From assembly GCF_016025255.1 (NCBI RefSeq), contig NZ_CP065592.1, forward strand, positions 539,122-603,121: DNA of 64,000 nt. Direction: 5' to 3'. This document shows, one piece after another, positions 18,452 to 26,632 of this stretch. The notes beneath the pieces were generated by a model. It saw nothing but the letters and a program-made list of their open reading frames with translations, did not search any database and was not told where the DNA came from. The position numbers and the translations under genes are program-made. Positions within the stretch are counted from its first letter, which is position 1; every line of letters begins with the position of its first letter. Origin of the DNA: Sphingosinicella flava. GTDB taxonomy: Bacteria > Pseudomonadota > Alphaproteobacteria > Sphingomonadales > Sphingomonadaceae.

Positions 18452-19200
18452 ATCCGATCCCCCTTCCCATTATATTGTGAGAGGGCTTGGCGAGCGATTT
18501 GTGCGCTCATCGTCGCGGGCAAGTGCGGCTGCGAGCTAGATATCTTCTCCAACGCCTCCACAAGTGGCGCTGTATTGGTGAGGGCTGCGAGCGCACGGAC
18601 CATCGTTGGCTCAGCCATCGCGCGGCGGATAAATGCCTGGCTTAGATCCTGTCCCATGCCGCCATTCATCGCCGCATTCCAAATGGCGATCCGGATGTCT
18701 CGCTCAATATCCTCGTCTGTCGAGACAAGTTCGACAGCGCCTATTTCTACCTGTGGCACAGATTGCGGGGATGATGCGGAGAAAACCTCGTTGAGCCACT
18801 TGGCGTTATCGTGCGCCCCTTCATCCTTCGTCTCTGATACTGTGGAGAGGTGGCCGGTGACCTCAGCCCCGTCATCTGCTCCGCTCTCGGCATAAATGCG
18901 TGGTTTCTGCTGGTGACCGACAAAGCTGCACACCCTATCTGAGATAAACGCCAGGTCGTTGCCGTCGTAAGACCAGCCCATTTCCATGAAAGCATCGTTC
19001 AGCCCATCACGGACGGCATCCCCCACACTTGAGGGCATGGCTGCGATGGCCTTGGCCTTTTCTAACGCGACGTAGCGGCGCTTCCGCCAATGGGCGTAGG
19101 AACCATCATCGGGCATATTGCCGGGAAGGGTATGGTGCCAAGCATCGGGGTCGATGACCTTCGCTACCCGCTCAATCGCATCATCTGCTGTGTTAGGCAT
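18448..19200 (-). CDS. Early phage protein, unknown (250 aa)
   Basis: Starts MPNTADDAIERVAKVIDPDAW, a common opening of phage-encoded hypothetical proteins of this type, with 'ALEKAKAIAAM' after it. The C-terminal 100 residues are helical. The stop overlaps the next ATG as ATGA. No enzymatic motif seen. Confidence 0.65.
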   Translation of the reverse strand: MPNTADDAIERVAKVIDPDAWHHTLPGNMPDDGSYAHWRKRRYVALEKAKAIAAMPSSVGDAVRDGLNDAFMEMGWSYDGNDLAFISDRVCSFVGHQQKPRIYAESGADDGAEVTGHLSTVSETKDEGAHDNAKWLNEVFSASSPQSVPQVEIGAVELVSTDEDIERDIRIAIWNAAMNGGMGQDLSQAFIRRAMAEPTMVRALAALTNTAPLVEALEKISSSQPHLPATMSAQIARQALSQYNGKGDRI

Positions 19201-19229
19201 TTTGGTTCTCCTGAAGGATGGCTCGCGTG

Positions 19230-19523
19230 TCAGTCATTGACCGCGGTCCTTTTCAGCATGGATTGCGCGAAGGCGTGGGCGACCTGATCTTGAAGGCCAC
19301 GAAGCTGAACCGGGCCGAAGTGTTGGCTCTTCTTGGACAGGCCGGCGAGAAGATGCCCCGCTGCGGTCGCAAGGCCGGAAGCCGCCGCAAACATGGCCGT
19401 CTGCAATTCTTCTTCACTCGGGCGCTGATCGAACATCGCGGCCACCACTTCGGCCACAAGCTGCTGCGCCTGCGTCCGCACTTCTTCAGCGCGACGGGTG
19501 AACTCTTCCACCGCCCCGCTCAT
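19230..19523 (-). CDS. Small helical early phage protein
   Basis: 97 residues, almost entirely amphipathic helix (VEEFTRRAEEVRTQAQQLVA). It overlaps the upstream gene as ATGA. It ends 29 bases before the next gene, the first real gap in this part of the operon. Confidence 0.6.
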   Translation of the reverse strand: MSGAVEEFTRRAEEVRTQAQQLVAEVVAAMFDQRPSEEELQTAMFAAASGLATAAGHLLAGLSKKSQHFGPVQLRGLQDQVAHAFAQSMLKRTAVND

Positions 19524-19834
19524 GCTGTCTTATCCGGGGTGAAGTTCGGGTCACGCATGGCGGGCCACCAAACCTTGATCCACGCTAACAGCTTCGTCTT
19601 GCTCGGGGCGGTCGTCTCGGCCACCGTGGAACAGAAACGCATGAAGCTGGCGCGATAGGCTCCGCTATCATCTCGCCATGCCATGATGGCACCATGATCT
19701 CCGGCCGCAGACGTCGCGCGGTAGGCTGCGAGGGTTTTCATGACGCCGCTCGGGCTGCTTGACATTGGGCCGTCCAGACGTCCGCCTGCCACGCCGGGTA
19801 GGGCGCAGTATTGCGCGATATAGGGTTCGCTCAT
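19520..19834 (-). CDS. Small early phage protein, unknown (104 aa)
   Basis: Linked by ATGA overlaps to both neighbours. It contains 'LLAWIKVWWPAMRDPNF' near the C-terminus. No recognised domain. Confidence 0.6.
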   Translation of the reverse strand: MSEPYIAQYCALPGVAGGRLDGPMSSSPSGVMKTLAAYRATSAAGDHGAIMAWRDDSGAYRASFMRFCSTVAETTAPSKTKLLAWIKVWWPAMRDPNFTPDKTA

Positions 19835-20799
19835 GCTGTCTTATCCGAGAGAGGGGTGGACAGGGCGGCGTAGGCACGGATTTCAGCGGCGATGTGCCTG
19901 CACATTTCGTTGCCGTCGCATACCTGCGAATCGTCGGTCTGCTGACCGGATGCGATGCGAGCCGCCTCCTCGAAAGCCTCTGCCCTGATCCGCGCCTTCT
20001 CCACCACCTCACTCGTTATGGGAGAGGGGCGCAGGAACCGATATTGGATCATGCGGGCAGCATCGACGATCCCGCAGCTTTCAGGCCCTGACGTGACCCA
20101 TCCGCCATTCTCTGTGCGGTGCCGGTCCAGCTTTATTTCGAGCGCGTCGGCAATGATGCACGCGATACCGTGCGTTTGCTCGTCGTTCAGCTCAAAGGGG
20201 TAATCCTTTGGGGATAGGGTGGGCGACATGGATGCGAGGGCGCGGATTTCCTTCGCAATGTGGCTCGCTTCATGCATCGCGCAACGCTCCGTCGCGCCCG
20301 CTAAAGCAGAGGTGTTCGGGTAAAGCTCCCCGGCCTTGATCTTCTGAATCGCGTCCTCGCATATTGCGGCGCGGGCCTCGGCCACCTTCGCCGCCTCTTC
20401 TAAGGCTTCCGCCCTGATCCGCTCCACATCCCCTTGCGCGGGTGCCTTGGTGGAGAGGGCGGCGACCTTGCGCCAAGGCACCGTCTGGCAATGACAGCAC
20501 AAGACTTCATCGTGCATTGTGGCAACAATGGCGTGGCAAATATCGCATTCGCGCCGCTCCACCTCTTCCCCTTTAGGGAGAGATAAGGGGCGGGTGTTGA
20601 GGCGGTGACGGGCGAGAATCAGCATCCGGGGGTCGTCATCCCACAAGCCGTCGTCTAAACGCTCGTTAGCTTCAGGCAGGTCTTTCAGCCAAAGCTGCTT
20701 GAAAGCCTCCCGATCTTCCTGCGTTACCTCGCACGGCTCCAGCCGCACGGTATCGGGTGCTTTTGTTTCAGGGGTGGTGTTATCAGGCTGCAAAGGCAT
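19831..20799 (-). CDS. Early phage protein with a zinc-knuckle and a duplicated helical module
   Basis: 322 residues. A Cys4-type cluster (RECDICHAIVA and LCCHCQTVPW) lies in the first third. Two copies of a helical module follow: 'RIRAEALEEAAKVA...AKEIRALASM' and 'RIRAEAFEEAARIA...AAEIRAYAAL'. This modular build is common in variable early proteins of lambdoid-type phages. The stop overlaps the next start as ATGA; the start lies inside the end of the upstream gene. Confidence 0.65.
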   Translation of the reverse strand: MPLQPDNTTPETKAPDTVRLEPCEVTQEDREAFKQLWLKDLPEANERLDDGLWDDDPRMLILARHRLNTRPLSLPKGEEVERRECDICHAIVATMHDEVLCCHCQTVPWRKVAALSTKAPAQGDVERIRAEALEEAAKVAEARAAICEDAIQKIKAGELYPNTSALAGATERCAMHEASHIAKEIRALASMSPTLSPKDYPFELNDEQTHGIACIIADALEIKLDRHRTENGGWVTSGPESCGIVDAARMIQYRFLRPSPITSEVVEKARIRAEAFEEAARIASGQQTDDSQVCDGNEMCRHIAAEIRAYAALSTPLSDKTA

Positions 20800-21214
20800 T
20801 TATCGCCTCCTCAAGTTCATCGTTTCCAACGGGAAGCCACCAACGGCGCACGGCCGCGACAGCCTGTTCGTAAAAGGGTTCGAATTCGTCCTGGCTCATG
20901 GCGTCGAAGGCGATGCTTTCCGGCATGAACACCTCTCGAGTGGCGCCCTCGAGTTTCAGCCAGCGCCCGTGTCCGGTTGCCGCCTTGATCGCGACCAACA
21001 CGTCCTCTGGTCCGCTGAACTGCTCGTTGTTGTCAGCCACAAGGCCCAAAAGCGCGAACAGCTTGCGGTGATGCTGGTGGTTGCGCGGACGGCGGGCCTT
21101 AAGCTCTACGGTGGCTCCTAGCCGGGTTTTGGCGTGGAACTCGCGTGCCGCATTGGACTTCGGAATGAAGCCTGCCGCCGTCTTGACGAAATGGTGAGGA
21201 GCGATCTTGCTCAT
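20783..21214 (-). CDS. DUF1367 family phage protein
   Basis: 143 residues. The pattern 'HHFVKTAAGFIPKSNAAREF' followed by VELKARRPRNHQHHRKLFAL is characteristic of DUF1367, a small early protein family in many phages, usually near recombination or replication genes. Function is not established. The start overlaps the upstream HNH gene as ATGA. Confidence 0.8.
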   Translation of the reverse strand: MSKIAPHHFVKTAAGFIPKSNAAREFHAKTRLGATVELKARRPRNHQHHRKLFALLGLVADNNEQFSGPEDVLVAIKAATGHGRWLKLEGATREVFMPESIAFDAMSQDEFEPFYEQAVAAVRRWWLPVGNDELEEAINAFAA

Positions 21215-21549
21215 GGCATTTCCCTCAGCTTTGGCGCGTGCGGGGACTTTCGCGCAAACTCCTCAGCCAGCGCGCGCATGTCGATCCCGTGGCGCTTCTC
21301 GAAAGACGCCTCACCAATCCGATGCTGTTCGGAATGATGATCCCGGCAAAGGCTGATGACCCAACGGTCGCTTGGCTTCACGCCAATGCCCCCGCCCGTT
21401 CCCGTCCTGACGTGCGCAACCTCGATCGGGCGCCCGCCGCAGCCGGGGACACAACATTCATGGTTGCGGACGAAAGTGCAGTGACCAGGACAACGCTTTC
21501 CAGCGTTCTCTCGACCTGACTTGTGACGGATGCGGGCGGGGAGGGCCAT
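21211..21549 (-). CDS. HNH-type nuclease (DUF968-like)
   Basis: 112 residues. A Cys/His metal-binding core, ECCVPGCGG, leads into PIEVAHVRTGTGGG and then VISLCRDHHSEQH, giving the H...H..H pattern of HNH/DUF968 phage nucleases of the NinG/YbcO type. These can act in recombination or Holliday-junction processing. It sits between the SSB and DUF1367 genes, overlapping both by one to four bases. Confidence 0.75.
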   Translation of the reverse strand: MALPARIRHKSGRENAGKRCPGHCTFVRNHECCVPGCGGRPIEVAHVRTGTGGGIGVKPSDRWVISLCRDHHSEQHRIGEASFEKRHGIDMRALAEEFARKSPHAPKLREMP

Positions 21550-21974
21550 TAGAACGGCACCTCGTCAGACAGATCGGCCGGCTGTGCTGCATAGCCCTGT
21601 CCACCGCCATTGCCGGTGTCGCGATTGCCGCTATCCAAGAGGGTCAATTCACCCTTGAACTTTTGCAGGACGATCTCGGTGGAATAGCGGTCCTGCCCGT
21701 TGTTATCCTGCCATTTGCGGGTCTGGAGCTGGCCTTCGAGATAGACCTTGGAGCCCTTGCGGAGATATTGCTTTGCAACCTTCGCGGCGTGTTCATTAAA
21801 AATGACAACGCGGTGCCATTCCGTGCGCTCTTGCCTGTTCCCGTCACGGTCCTTCCAGCTTTCGGACGTGGCAATGGAGAGGTTCACGACCTCATTGCCG
21901 TTGGACAGGCTACGGCTTTCCGGGTCTTGGCCCAGATTGCCGACGAGAATGACTTTATTGACTGATCCGGCCAT
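21549..21974 (-). CDS. ssb: Single-stranded DNA-binding protein
   Basis: 141 residues from ATG 21974 with a GGAGG ribosome site 8 bases upstream; a longer in-frame start at 22079 lies inside the ERF gene and is rejected. The OB-fold runs [16 protein letters not shown] to [15 protein letters not shown] short Gly-rich linker leads to the acidic tip LSDEVPF, like the SSB partner-binding tail. It is paired with ERF just upstream, a typical phage single-strand annealing recombination set. Confidence 0.93.
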   Translation of the reverse strand: MAGSVNKVILVGNLGQDPESRSLSNGNEVVNLSIATSESWKDRDGNRQERTEWHRVVIFNEHAAKVAKQYLRKGSKVYLEGQLQTRKWQDNNGQDRYSTEIVLQKFKGELTLLDSGNRDTGNGGGQGYAAQPADLSDEVPF

Positions 21975-21978
21975 GAAA

Positions 21979-22713
21979 TTATCCTCCGTTGAGTGGGTTG
22001 CCGCGCCAATCAGCGTTGGCGTCGAGTCCTGTTTGCTTGCGGGAAATGACGACAGACAGGCCATCGAACGGCTCGCCATTCTCAGCCTTGCCGCCCTCCC
22101 ACCAGGCGGGCAGTGCTTTGGCGATCTGGTTCGTCAGTTCCTTGTGAGACGTTAGAAGTGCGGCGAGTTGGTCGGCGTCGTCACACGCCTCTACATCGCG
22201 CCAAAATGCTCGCCCCTTTTCCTTAAGGTCGGTTTTGTTCTTCGCCGGACCCGGTGGGAACGGGGCATCCTTTCCGTTGCCGTTGACTGGATTCCGGGCA
22301 GGCCGCTGGGCAGTCGAGGCCACAGCCGCGTTCCCGTCATCATCCTCTGCCGGGACGCCGAACGCGGTCATGAGGGCGTAGCGACGGGCATAGGTGAGGG
22401 CCGATCCAAAGCCCTGCGCATCCCGCCTGTTTGCCGGGACAAAGAGGCTCCCCAGGGGCATTTCCTCGCCGCTGCTGTGATGTAGCACCGTGTCGATGGT
22501 GACGCCCTCTGCGCTGGGCTGGCAGCGTTGCGTGAAGAACAGGCCGTGATTGATCAGGGCGGGTTTGATCGCGTCCACGACCGCGCTCAGGTCCGCATAT
22601 TTGGACTTGAAATGCGGGTTGTTCGCGGACTTAGTGGCGCCCTCGATTTCCTTGAAGGCTTCGGCCATCGCGCTCGACAGCCTTGCGGCTTCAACCTTGG
22701 TTTGCGCGTTCAT
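21979..22713 (-). CDS. erf: ERF-family single-strand annealing recombinase
   Basis: 244 residues. The ERF signature is clear: [20 protein letters not shown], '[10 protein letters not shown]' and [23 protein letters not shown] proteins (P22 Erf is the type member) anneal single strands during phage recombination and genome circularisation. The C-terminal third is Pro/Asn-rich linker followed by a helical domain. It overlaps the upstream small gene as ATGA and is 4 bases before ssb. Confidence 0.92.
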   Translation of the reverse strand: MNAQTKVEAARLSSAMAEAFKEIEGATKSANNPHFKSKYADLSAVVDAIKPALINHGLFFTQRCQPSAEGVTIDTVLHHSSGEEMPLGSLFVPANRRDAQGFGSALTYARRYALMTAFGVPAEDDDGNAAVASTAQRPARNPVNGNGKDAPFPPGPAKNKTDLKEKGRAFWRDVEACDDADQLAALLTSHKELTNQIAKALPAWWEGGKAENGEPFDGLSVVISRKQTGLDANADWRGNPLNGG

Positions 22714-22874
22714 TGCATTGCTCCTTTGAACTGAGGGCGCTCGATCACGTCAGAAAAACAGGGGAGGGGCTCTGTCCCATCCTCTTCAGGATCGTGGGGA
22801 GCGTTGAGGGCTAGCCAGACTTCAAACCTGACTTCTTCAGGATTGCTGGCGGTGTAGGAGAGGGTGGGGGTCAC
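22710..22874 (-). CDS. Small early phage protein (54 aa)
   Basis: A GTG start at 22874 overlaps the upstream stop (GTGA), and the stop overlaps the erf ATG (ATGA). The product begins VTPTLSYTASNPEEVRFEVW. A longer in-frame version to 23000 is rejected because it would be antiphase to the membrane gene. Unknown function. Confidence 0.55.
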   Translation of the reverse strand: MTPTLSYTASNPEEVRFEVWLALNAPHDPEEDGTEPLPCFSDVIERPQFKGAMQ

Positions 22875-23077
22875 TTCCGCTCTCCGTATAGATCGCGGTC
22901 GATCCGATAGAGCATCCATGGCCCAACTGCGGCGCTGCCAAGCGCGAGCGGCCACCCGAGCCACGCCGGAAGCAGAAAGAGGAAGAACCAGCCGGGGCAT
23001 ACGAAGAGCAGGAGAGCGGTAATCACGCTCATCACCGTCAAAATCGTCTCTGACATTCCGGTACGCTCAATTTTCAT
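22871..23077 (-). CDS. Small membrane protein (68 aa)
   Basis: Two hydrophobic helices (TVMSVITALLLFVCPGWFFL and AWLGWPLALGSAAVGPWMLY). It overlaps the upstream gene by 11 bases. It could sit in the inner membrane; no family recognised. The start may be Met1 or Met8. Confidence 0.6.
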   Translation of the reverse strand: MKIERTGMSETILTVMSVITALLLFVCPGWFFLFLLPAWLGWPLALGSAAVGPWMLYRIDRDLYGERK

Positions 23078-23339
23078 GGCGATCCTCCATTTCGTCGAGG
23101 AGGGCGCGGCCAGCTTCGGTCAGCGTGTAGCCGGCGCCCATCTTGTTTTCGTCTTCGAAGAAAAGCATGCGCTCGTATTGGAGCATGCCTTTGCGGGCGA
23201 GGGCGCGAACGGCTCTGCGGATGCCGTGACGAGGCGTGGAGCAATTGCCGGCAGCCATCTCGAAGCCAAAGCCGTAGCCCGCAGAGCAGCCATGCCACGC
23301 CAGAAGGGTTTGAGCCTCTGTCGAAGACAGCTTCGCCAT
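23067..23339 (-). CDS. Small winged-helix-like early protein (90 aa)
   Basis: The helix-helix-wing pattern 'TEAQTLLAWHGC' ... GIRRAVRALARKGMLQYE ... 'MGAGYTLTEAGRALLDEM' resembles winged-helix regulators whose recognition helix precedes a beta wing ending in 'YTLTEAGRALL'. DNA binding is inferred from this pattern only. Confidence 0.6.
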   Translation of the reverse strand: MAKLSSTEAQTLLAWHGCSAGYGFGFEMAAGNCSTPRHGIRRAVRALARKGMLQYERMLFFEDENKMGAGYTLTEAGRALLDEMEDRHEN

Positions 23340-23513
23340 CTAAGCCTCCACCGCTCTACGAGAATTGCTAGGATCGAGTGACCAGAAGCGGTCCATCTCG
23401 CGCTCGTAGCGTTCGTCGTCCCGCGCGATTGCTGCAGCTAGCGCGCGGTCAAAGCAGCGCCCGCGTTCCAGAAGCGCGTCACGCTCAGCAGAAAGTTCAG
23501 GTGATAGATCCAT
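23340..23513 (-). CDS. Small helical early protein (57 aa)
   Basis: Starts MDLSPELSAERDALL at an ATG that overlaps the upstream HNH stop by one base (TGATG), and ends directly against the next start. It is highly charged and helical with no motif. It is supported only by tight packing and an uninterrupted frame. Confidence 0.5.
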   Translation of the reverse strand: MDLSPELSAERDALLERGRCFDRALAAAIARDDERYEREMDRFWSLDPSNSRRAVEA

Positions 23514-24283
23514 CACGCTTTCCCTTCTTGGTTTAGGGGGGTGGAAATGGGGGTTTCTGGGCGATGCCTTGCGGCCCGCGCTGTCGCGCTGCGCGCCGAG
23601 CCTTGCTTCGCGTCTCGGCCCTTCGGGCTTCCATCGCTATCACGTGCGCGGCGGGCGGCATGCTTCAGTTTGGCCAGCGCCATGATCGTTGGCTTAAGTT
23701 CCGGCGCGGCGGCGTCATAAGGGATCGTTTTTCTGAAGCGGCCCCCGTTTAGGCGAGCAAGAACCCCGCGATGGATCGGCTCCCAATTCGACGGATCGGT
23801 GTTAAACTTGTCACCGTTTAGGCATTTGAGCGCATAGCCTTCAGGTATGGGGCCGTTCGCCTTCTCCCACTCGATGCGTTGCACCAGCTGCCAGCGTGAC
23901 TGCATCGGCAAGCCGTCATGGATCTTGCGTTCGCGATAGCCGTCTTCGGTGATCCGCTCCGTACCAATCGGCTGATAGTTCAGGTTGGCGCGTCCGGTGC
24001 GGTTTCCCTTTCGGAACTGTGTCTTGCGCGCGTTCGGGTGGCGTCCGCCTTTGCCGGGAGCGCAAGGCTTGCCCTTGTTGTGCGGCTCCTGCCCCTTCGC
24101 GAAACAGCCGGTGCGGCCTGTTTTCCAGCCCTTGCGTTTGCGGAGGGCATGAAGGTTCTTGGCGTCGATGTTCCGCCCAAAGCGCGCGTTGAAGGCTACG
24201 GTATAGTCGCTAATGACCATGAGGCGGTTTTCCTCAAGCCATGCCATTTCCTCGGCGCTGTAGGGGATCGCACGGCCCTTCAT
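23513..24283 (-). CDS. HNH endonuclease
   Basis: 256 residues from ATG 24283 (ATGA overlap with the upstream gene). The N-terminus is a helix-turn-helix-like segment (YSAEEMAWLEENRLM, ISDYTVAFNARFGRNI). The HNH core is in the second half (SRWQLVQRIEWEKANGPIPE, 'LKCLNGDKFNTDPSNWEPI'), the layout of free-standing phage homing-type HNH proteins. The last about 30 residues are encoded by a REP-like repeat. Confidence 0.8.
   Translation of the reverse strand: MKGRAIPYSAEEMAWLEENRLMVISDYTVAFNARFGRNIDAKNLHALRKRKGWKTGRTGCFAKGQEPHNKGKPCAPGKGGRHPNARKTQFRKGNRTGRANLNYQPIGTERITEDGYRERKIHDGLPMQSRWQLVQRIEWEKANGPIPEGYALKCLNGDKFNTDPSNWEPIHRGVLARLNGGRFRKTIPYDAAAPELKPTIMALAKLKHAARRARDSDGSPKGRDAKQGSARSATARAARHRPETPISTPLNQEGKA
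23561..23641 (-). repeat. REP-like element C (inside the 3' end of the HNH gene)
   Basis: Same orientation as element D. On the minus strand it reads GGAAGCCCGAAGGGCCGAGA, the same core as elements A and B, which lie on the other strand. It encodes the low-complexity C-terminus of the HNH protein. Confidence 0.7.
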
Positions 24284-24642
24284 GCTGCGGCCTTTGCCTT
24301 GCAATGAGCGTCCTTGCAGCGCGCGGCTTCTTCCGGCGACACACGGGCCTCGCACTGGTCGCACCAGCTGGCGGTCGGCGCGACGGCAAGCGCCAGTTGC
24401 GGCGGCTGTTGCGCCCATTCCAGCATCGGCAGGTGCCGAGCGACAACCCCGCCATGATTGGCGAGGAGCGTGGCGGCCTTCAGCTGCAAATCGGCGTTGC
24501 GCACGATCTGTTCGGCAACGGCTACAATGGCTTCGCCGCGCTTGGACTCCTGCTCGATCTGCTCGGAGGAAAGACCTTCCTCGCCAAGACGCTCAAGCTG
24601 AGCGAAAAGGTGATTGTTCAGATCGGATAGCTTGTTCTTCAT
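24280..24642 (-). CDS. Early phage protein with helical N-terminus and C-terminal Cys cluster (120 aa)
   Basis: From ATG 24642; a longer frame upstream passes through REP-like DNA and is rejected. The N-terminal two thirds are helical (LFAQLERLGEEGLSSEQIEQ). The end has WCDQCEARVSPEEAARCKDAHC, a possible zinc site. It overlaps the HNH start as ATGA. Confidence 0.6.
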   Translation of the reverse strand: MKNKLSDLNNHLFAQLERLGEEGLSSEQIEQESKRGEAIVAVAEQIVRNADLQLKAATLLANHGGVVARHLPMLEWAQQPPQLALAVAPTASWCDQCEARVSPEEAARCKDAHCKAKAAA

Positions 24643-24656
24643 GGTCAGATTTCCTT

Positions 24657-24736
24657 GCGCGAAGGATCGAAGCCCGAAGGGGCAAGACGCGAAGCGGCTT
24701 GATCGGAGACGAGAGCCTGACCCGAAGGGGCGCGCC
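24657..24736 (+). repeat. REP-like element B (intergenic)
   Basis: Matches element A in its first 20 bases (GCGCGAAGGATCGAAGCCCG) and in its GAGAGCCTG and CGCGCC ends. It lies between two early genes, with its internal palindrome intact. Confidence 0.75.
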
Positions 24737-24751
24737 CATCCTTTAGGTTCC

Positions 24752-25009
24752 TCATCCCCCCTCTCCTCTATTGAGAGAGGCACGAGACAGGCCGCTTTCC
24801 AAATGCTGTCGAAGCGACGGCGCGATGATGTAGAGCGCGTCAGCTCGCGTTCGGAACTCTGCTGCGAATAGACGAGCCTGCTCAGGTTTAATCGACCTGT
24901 TGGCAAACTTGCCGGTCTGGACGGCGGCGGCGTAACCCTCCGCAATCGCCTGCAAGGTATCGGCTTCACCGAGAAGATAATCCTCTGCAATGCGTCCTGC
25001 CGCGCTCAT
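24752..25009 (-). CDS. Small helical early protein (85 aa)
   Basis: All-helical, starting MSAAGRIAEDYLLGEADTL. ATGA overlap with the upstream gene; the C-terminus runs toward element B. Unknown function. Confidence 0.6.
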   Translation of the reverse strand: MSAAGRIAEDYLLGEADTLQAIAEGYAAAVQTGKFANRSIKPEQARLFAAEFRTRADALYIIAPSLRQHLESGLSRASLNRGEGG

Positions 25010-25371
25010 CCCCTCTCCCCTTCCAGGTTAAGAGTAGAAGGGGTTTCGCCACGGGCTTTGGACAAGGCGGCGCGTAGCTTGCTAACGGCGCGGTCTACGG
25101 CCAGGTACCAGTCCGGATCGTCCATATGGATCGTGCCGATGGTTTCGGCAGTCAGCGTCTTGAGCGAATCTTCGCAAGCATCGACAAGCTCAGGAGCGGA
25201 AGCGATCAGGTGGGCGTTGGCCTTGGCTTCGTCCGGGTCGCAATCGTCTGAATAGACCTCTGCAACCTCGTAGCCGTGCGGGCCTTCGACTAGCCCATCA
25301 CCCACGATGTACCGCTTGCCGTCCCCTGAGCGCTTCACGGGCCACGGCCCCGGTGTAAATTGAGCGGCCAT
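25006..25371 (-). CDS. Early phage protein of the 'TPGPW...ANAHLIASAPEL' type
   Basis: 121 residues from ATG 25371, which overlaps the upstream stop as TGATG. The N-terminal FTPGPWPVKRS and central DEAKANAHLIASAPELVDAC are a widespread pattern in accessory proteins of tailed phages. The function of that family is unknown. Confidence 0.7.
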   Translation of the reverse strand: MAAQFTPGPWPVKRSGDGKRYIVGDGLVEGPHGYEVAEVYSDDCDPDEAKANAHLIASAPELVDACEDSLKTLTAETIGTIHMDDPDWYLAVDRAVSKLRAALSKARGETPSTLNLEGERG

Positions 25372-25610
25372 CACAGCCCCCTTTCCAGATGAAGGACTAA
25401 GCCGGTGACGCGCTCGATTGCGGCGATGTCGTCGGCAGAAAGATCGAGGCGAGACACGCCATCCCGGACCAGCGCGGTCACACGGGCGCGCTCTTCACGA
25501 CGGCGCTCTGTTTCGGCGCGCAGGCGGGGAAGGTGTTCTGCCTTCCATGCCTCATTGCGCGCGCGAAGAGCGGGAAGCTGCTCCGCATGTGTTTTGCCAG
25601 GCTGATACAT
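25371..25610 (-). CDS. Small charged helical early protein (79 aa)
   Basis: ATG 25610 overlaps the upstream stop as TAATG; a TTG at 25625 is possible. Arg/Glu-rich helix (AETERRREERARVTALV), then 'SADDIAAIERVTGLV'. Unknown. Confidence 0.55.
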   Translation of the reverse strand: MYQPGKTHAEQLPALRARNEAWKAEHLPRLRAETERRREERARVTALVRDGVSRLDLSADDIAAIERVTGLVLHLERGL

Positions 25611-25720
25611 TACCAAAGCCTCCAATTCGCCACGTTGTACGAGAGCATGACAGCCATGATGACCAAGGCAGCGGCTTCACGCTCATTCATGTTGAGCAGT
25701 GCGTTGAGGGCGCGCTTCAT
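25610..25720 (-). CDS. Micro-protein with one hydrophobic segment (36 aa)
   Basis: The start overlaps the upstream stop as ATGA and the stop overlaps the next start as TAATG. The product begins MKRALNALLNMNEREAAALV and continues as a hydrophobic helix, probably membrane-inserted. It is supported by the double overlap, not by homology. Confidence 0.5.
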   Translation of the reverse strand: MKRALNALLNMNEREAAALVIMAVMLSYNVANWRLW

Positions 25721-26070
25721 GGGATCGGCCTCCAATGCTTGAGCCAAGAGCTCTCCCGGCCAGCAGCGACCGCAGACACATTCATGCGTGAATGACGCGC
25801 CGCCATGTCGCAGACGTGATCGACACGCGGCCCCCATCCGTTCGGGCCGTGGAAGCCCATCATGGCAACCATCGCTTCCGGATCGCGGGACAACTCACGG
25901 TTGACCTGGCGAAGCAGCTGACGCGCTTCTGCCGTGGTGAACGGGAAGGCATTCTCGGCTATGACAAGCTCAAGCCGCGCCTTTTGGTCGGCGAGAACGG
26001 CGTGGGCGCGTTCGGCGCGGTCGTCCTGTGGCTCTAGATCAGCGAGCTTGGGGAGAGCGGCGCGGGTCAT
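25717..26070 (-). CDS. Early phage protein, unknown (117 aa)
   Basis: Helical, with 'PFTTAEARQLLRQVNRELSR' and then 'GFHGPNGWGPRVDHVCDM'. ATGA overlaps at both ends. No family recognised. Confidence 0.6.
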   Translation of the reverse strand: MTRAALPKLADLEPQDDRAERAHAVLADQKARLELVIAENAFPFTTAEARQLLRQVNRELSRDPEAMVAMMGFHGPNGWGPRVDHVCDMAARHSRMNVSAVAAGRESSWLKHWRPIP

Positions 26071-26282
26071 TGCTGCACCAGGCGGTATGAGATGATGTCA
26101 GCGCCAGCGTCTTCGGGATCATGCTCCCAAGAGGCGTCATCGTCCAAGCAGCTATATGGCAAGCGATCTGACGAGCCGTCACGATACCGGACATCAATAG
26201 CCGGTTGGCTCAGCGGGCACCTACCGCCATTCCACTCAATCCAGCCCCCTTGGACTTCCTTATCGGTGAGCTTGGGGGTCAT
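26067..26282 (-). CDS. Small early phage protein (71 aa)
   Basis: 'GGWIEWNGGRCPLSQPAIDV' followed by 'IISYRLVQQ' is a beta-rich pattern common among short phage accessory proteins. ATGA overlaps at both ends. Confidence 0.6.
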   Translation of the reverse strand: MTPKLTDKEVQGGWIEWNGGRCPLSQPAIDVRYRDGSSDRLPYSCLDDDASWEHDPEDAGADIISYRLVQQ

Positions 26283-26632
26283 TTGGATACCCCTTCGACC
26301 AGGCGCGCGATCGCCTTTTGCTTCGCCTCTCGGGCGGCATCTATTCGTGCGCTGCAGTCTCGCTCCGCAGCCTCGCAGCGGCGCTGATACTCCCCATGAA
26401 TGCCCGCCATGCTTTGCGCGATAAGGAGAAGAACATCGCGGCTTTCATGCACAGCAACGGCTTTTTCGTGCTTGATCTGGCCGGGGTATCCGCCACGCGC
26501 CAGCTTAATCAGCTTGGGCGTGACCTTTTCGATCTCGCGAACCTCATATCGCGAAAAGCGGTCTGACCAGCCAGCATCGAACAGGACGAACTTGTCAGCG
26601 TCCCTCTCTGTAAGTTTGGGATGATCGGTCAT
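26279..26632 (-). CDS. Early phage protein, unknown (117 aa)
   Basis: An N-terminal beta-rich part (VLFDAGWSDRFSRYEVREIE) is followed by a C-terminal coiled-coil-like helix (EYQRRCEAAERDCSARIDAA). ATGA overlaps at both ends. Confidence 0.6.
   Translation of the reverse strand: MTDHPKLTERDADKFVLFDAGWSDRFSRYEVREIEKVTPKLIKLARGGYPGQIKHEKAVAVHESRDVLLLIAQSMAGIHGEYQRRCEAAERDCSARIDAAREAKQKAIARLVEGVSK

Noticed and set aside
17991-24736. The four repeated elements as a CRISPR array
   Set aside because: Only four dispersed copies in two orientations, kilobases apart and inside genes; no regular spacers.
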